From a bacterium (GTDB lineage Bacteria > UBP15 > UBA6099), in contig JAKQBV010000127.1 in assembly GCA_029573925.1 (NCBI GenBank), positions 1 to 5,635 on the forward strand: a stretch of DNA of 5,635 nt, read 5' to 3'. The translations under genes were made by a program, and so were the position numbers. The notes beneath the pieces are model-generated. The model was not told the origin of the DNA. It did no database searches and was given only the letters and a program-made list of their open reading frames with translations. Below, in pieces: positions 4,398-5,635 of the stretch; positions within the stretch are counted from its first letter, which is position 1; each line of letters starts with the position of its first letter.

Positions 4398-5635
4398 TCA
4401 TTCCTTCAGCAAGTCTCCGTATTTATATATGTCAGTCGTTGGGAATCTGCAAGCGAAATCGCGGCAGACGAACGCGGTGGTCATGCCGTCTTTCATATCC
4501 TTGAACTGCGTGATTGGTATTATTTTAGATATTCCGCCGGGATTGTCCGCCGGGTAGAACACGGTGATTTTGTTTGGAAGGAACTCGCGGCGGGCGATGC
4601 GAATCATGTCCTCCGCCACCGGGTCGCCTGTGTTTCCGGCGATGACGATTTCCATCGGCGTGGCGAGCATGAAGTCGAGCGCGGCCAGCATCTGCGTGTG
4701 CGCTTCCGGGTTTCGGGCGACGCGGGACGAGAAAGCCTCTATCGCGCCGCGCGCCGTCCTCTCCATCTCCATGTCCATCCTGAACCGGGAAAGTTTCAGC
4801 AGGGCGAGAGCGGCGACCGAGTTGCCGGACGGCTCCGCCCCGTCGTAAGCCGCGCGGATTTCTCCGATCAGCTTCTCATTGTCGTCGCCTGAGAACCTGA
4901 AACCGCCGTTTTCCGCGTCGTGGTATTTGTCTATCATCTCCGTAGCGAGCCGGGAGGCCTGCTCTATGCGGCGCGGGTCGAACGTCGCCTCGTACAGATC
5001 CACCAGCCCCATGACGAGGAACGCGTAGTCGTCCAAGAACGCCGGGACGGCGGCTTCTCCATCGCGCCATCTTCGGTGGAGTTGGCCGTCCGCGCGCATG
5101 TTCGCCGCGATGAAGTCCGCCGCGCGATCCGCCGCGAGCGCGTATTTCGGCTCGTCCAGAACCTGCGCCCCATACGCCATTGAGGATATCATCAAACCGT
5201 TCCACGACGCGATTACCTTGTCGTCCTTGAGCGGCCTCGCGCGCTTGTTCCTTTCGGCCAGAAGCTTCGCTTTTCCTTCGGCCACAATCCTATCCAACTC
5301 CGCCCCGGTCAGCTTGCGCGTCTTGAGAAATTCCTCCCGGTCATTCGGCGTGTGAAGGATATTCGTCCCATTCTCAAAGTTGCCTTGCTCGGTTACGCCG
5401 TGCCAGTCGCAGAACGCCTCGGAGTCGCCGCCGAGGATTAGGTCGATGTCGGTTTTTTTCCAGACGTAGAAAGCGCCTTCGGAGCCGTCGCTGTCCGCGT
5501 CCTCGGCTGACAGGAAACCGCCGCCGGCGCCCGTCAGGTCCTGAAGGACATAGTCTAGCAAGCTCCTCGCGGTGTCAGCGTAAAACCGATTTCCTGTGGC
5601 CTGATAAGCTTCGAGGTAGGCGCGCGCGAGCAGCG
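4398..5635 (-). CDS. YyaL/SPATA20-type thioredoxin-domain protein, C-terminal fragment
   Basis: The gene enters from beyond the right edge, and 411 codons plus the stop are visible. The frame stays open to the window end, reading LLARAYLEAYQATGNRFYAD before the first possible internal start (TTG at 5561), so that TTG is not the true start. Full-length relatives have about 600-700 residues: an N-terminal thioredoxin-like domain (DUF255), which would lie outside this window, and a C-terminal alpha/alpha-barrel resembling six-hairpin glycosidases and sugar epimerases. What is visible is that barrel. Family blocks, numbered from the first visible codon, are GGFLSAEDADSDG (38-50), FYVW, GNFENGTNIL, ASWNGLMI (142-149), AFLDDYAFLVMGLVDLYEATFD (from 198), EPSGNSVAALALL (267-279) and the closing CRDFACRFPTTD (390-401). 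The two cysteines in that closing block are typical of the family. The biochemical role is not established; proposals include redox or carbohydrate-related activity. No frameshift or missing block is seen. Confidence 0.9.
   Translation of the reverse strand, partial: LLARAYLEAYQATGNRFYADTARSLLDYVLQDLTGAGGGFLSAEDADSDGSEGAFYVWKKTDIDLILGGDSEAFCDWHGVTEQGNFENGTNILHTPNDREEFLKTRKLTGAELDRIVAEGKAKLLAERNKRARPLKDDKVIASWNGLMISSMAYGAQVLDEPKYALAADRAADFIAANMRADGQLHRRWRDGEAAVPAFLDDYAFLVMGLVDLYEATFDPRRIEQASRLATEMIDKYHDAENGGFRFSGDDNEKLIGEIRAAYDGAEPSGNSVAALALLKLSRFRMDMEMERTARGAIEAFSSRVARNPEAHTQMLAALDFMLATPMEIVIAGNTGDPVAEDMIRIARREFLPNKITVFYPADNPGGISKIIPITQFKDMKDGMTTAFVCRDFACRFPTTDIYKYGDLLKE

Noticed and set aside
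5559..5561. TTG at 5561 as start of the YyaL-type gene
   Set aside because: Family-like sequence continues in frame upstream to the window edge, so the gene is simply truncated by the window.

Overview
The window holds three complete genes and one gene fragment from a bacterial chromosome that is fairly GC-rich by eye. All are ordinary metabolic or housekeeping families. I see no phage, transposase, CRISPR, toxin-antitoxin or defence genes, and no rRNA or tRNA. An anaerobic, amino-acid-using bacterium such as a Synergistota member would fit the D-aminoacylase, the lone corrinoid adenosyltransferase and the AAAAGTTTTCCC-type palindromes. That assignment is a guess; nothing here proves the phylum.

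Layout: 1-394 has no convincing gene. It carries an unexplained 240-base stretch, a decayed copy of a dispersed palindromic repeat and a polypyrimidine tract. A D-aminoacylase-family amidohydrolase lies on the minus strand at 395-2131, with a TTG start. A 423-base divergent intergenic region (2132-2554) follows, packed with four perfect inverted repeats. Next come the corrinoid adenosyltransferase gene (cobO/btuR family) on the plus strand at 2555-3079 and the ribosome-associated GTPase gene hflX on the minus strand at 3101-4207. These two converge with only 21 bases between their stops. An AT-rich gap (4208-4397) with an 11-bp perfect palindrome separates hflX from the last gene. That gene, on the minus strand at 4398 to the window edge, is the C-terminal part of a YyaL/SPATA20-type thioredoxin-domain protein.

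The four genes do not form an operon or a single pathway: the only divergent pair (amidohydrolase and adenosyltransferase) and the only convergent pair (adenosyltransferase and hflX) have unrelated roles. The most unusual content is non-coding. Three copies of a roughly 50-base palindromic element are present. The two intact ones lie in the leaders of the two divergent genes, each pointing toward its own gene, and their stems differ in ways that keep the pairing. A perfect TATAAT box abuts the copy before the adenosyltransferase, with the matching -35 position falling in the hairpin centre.
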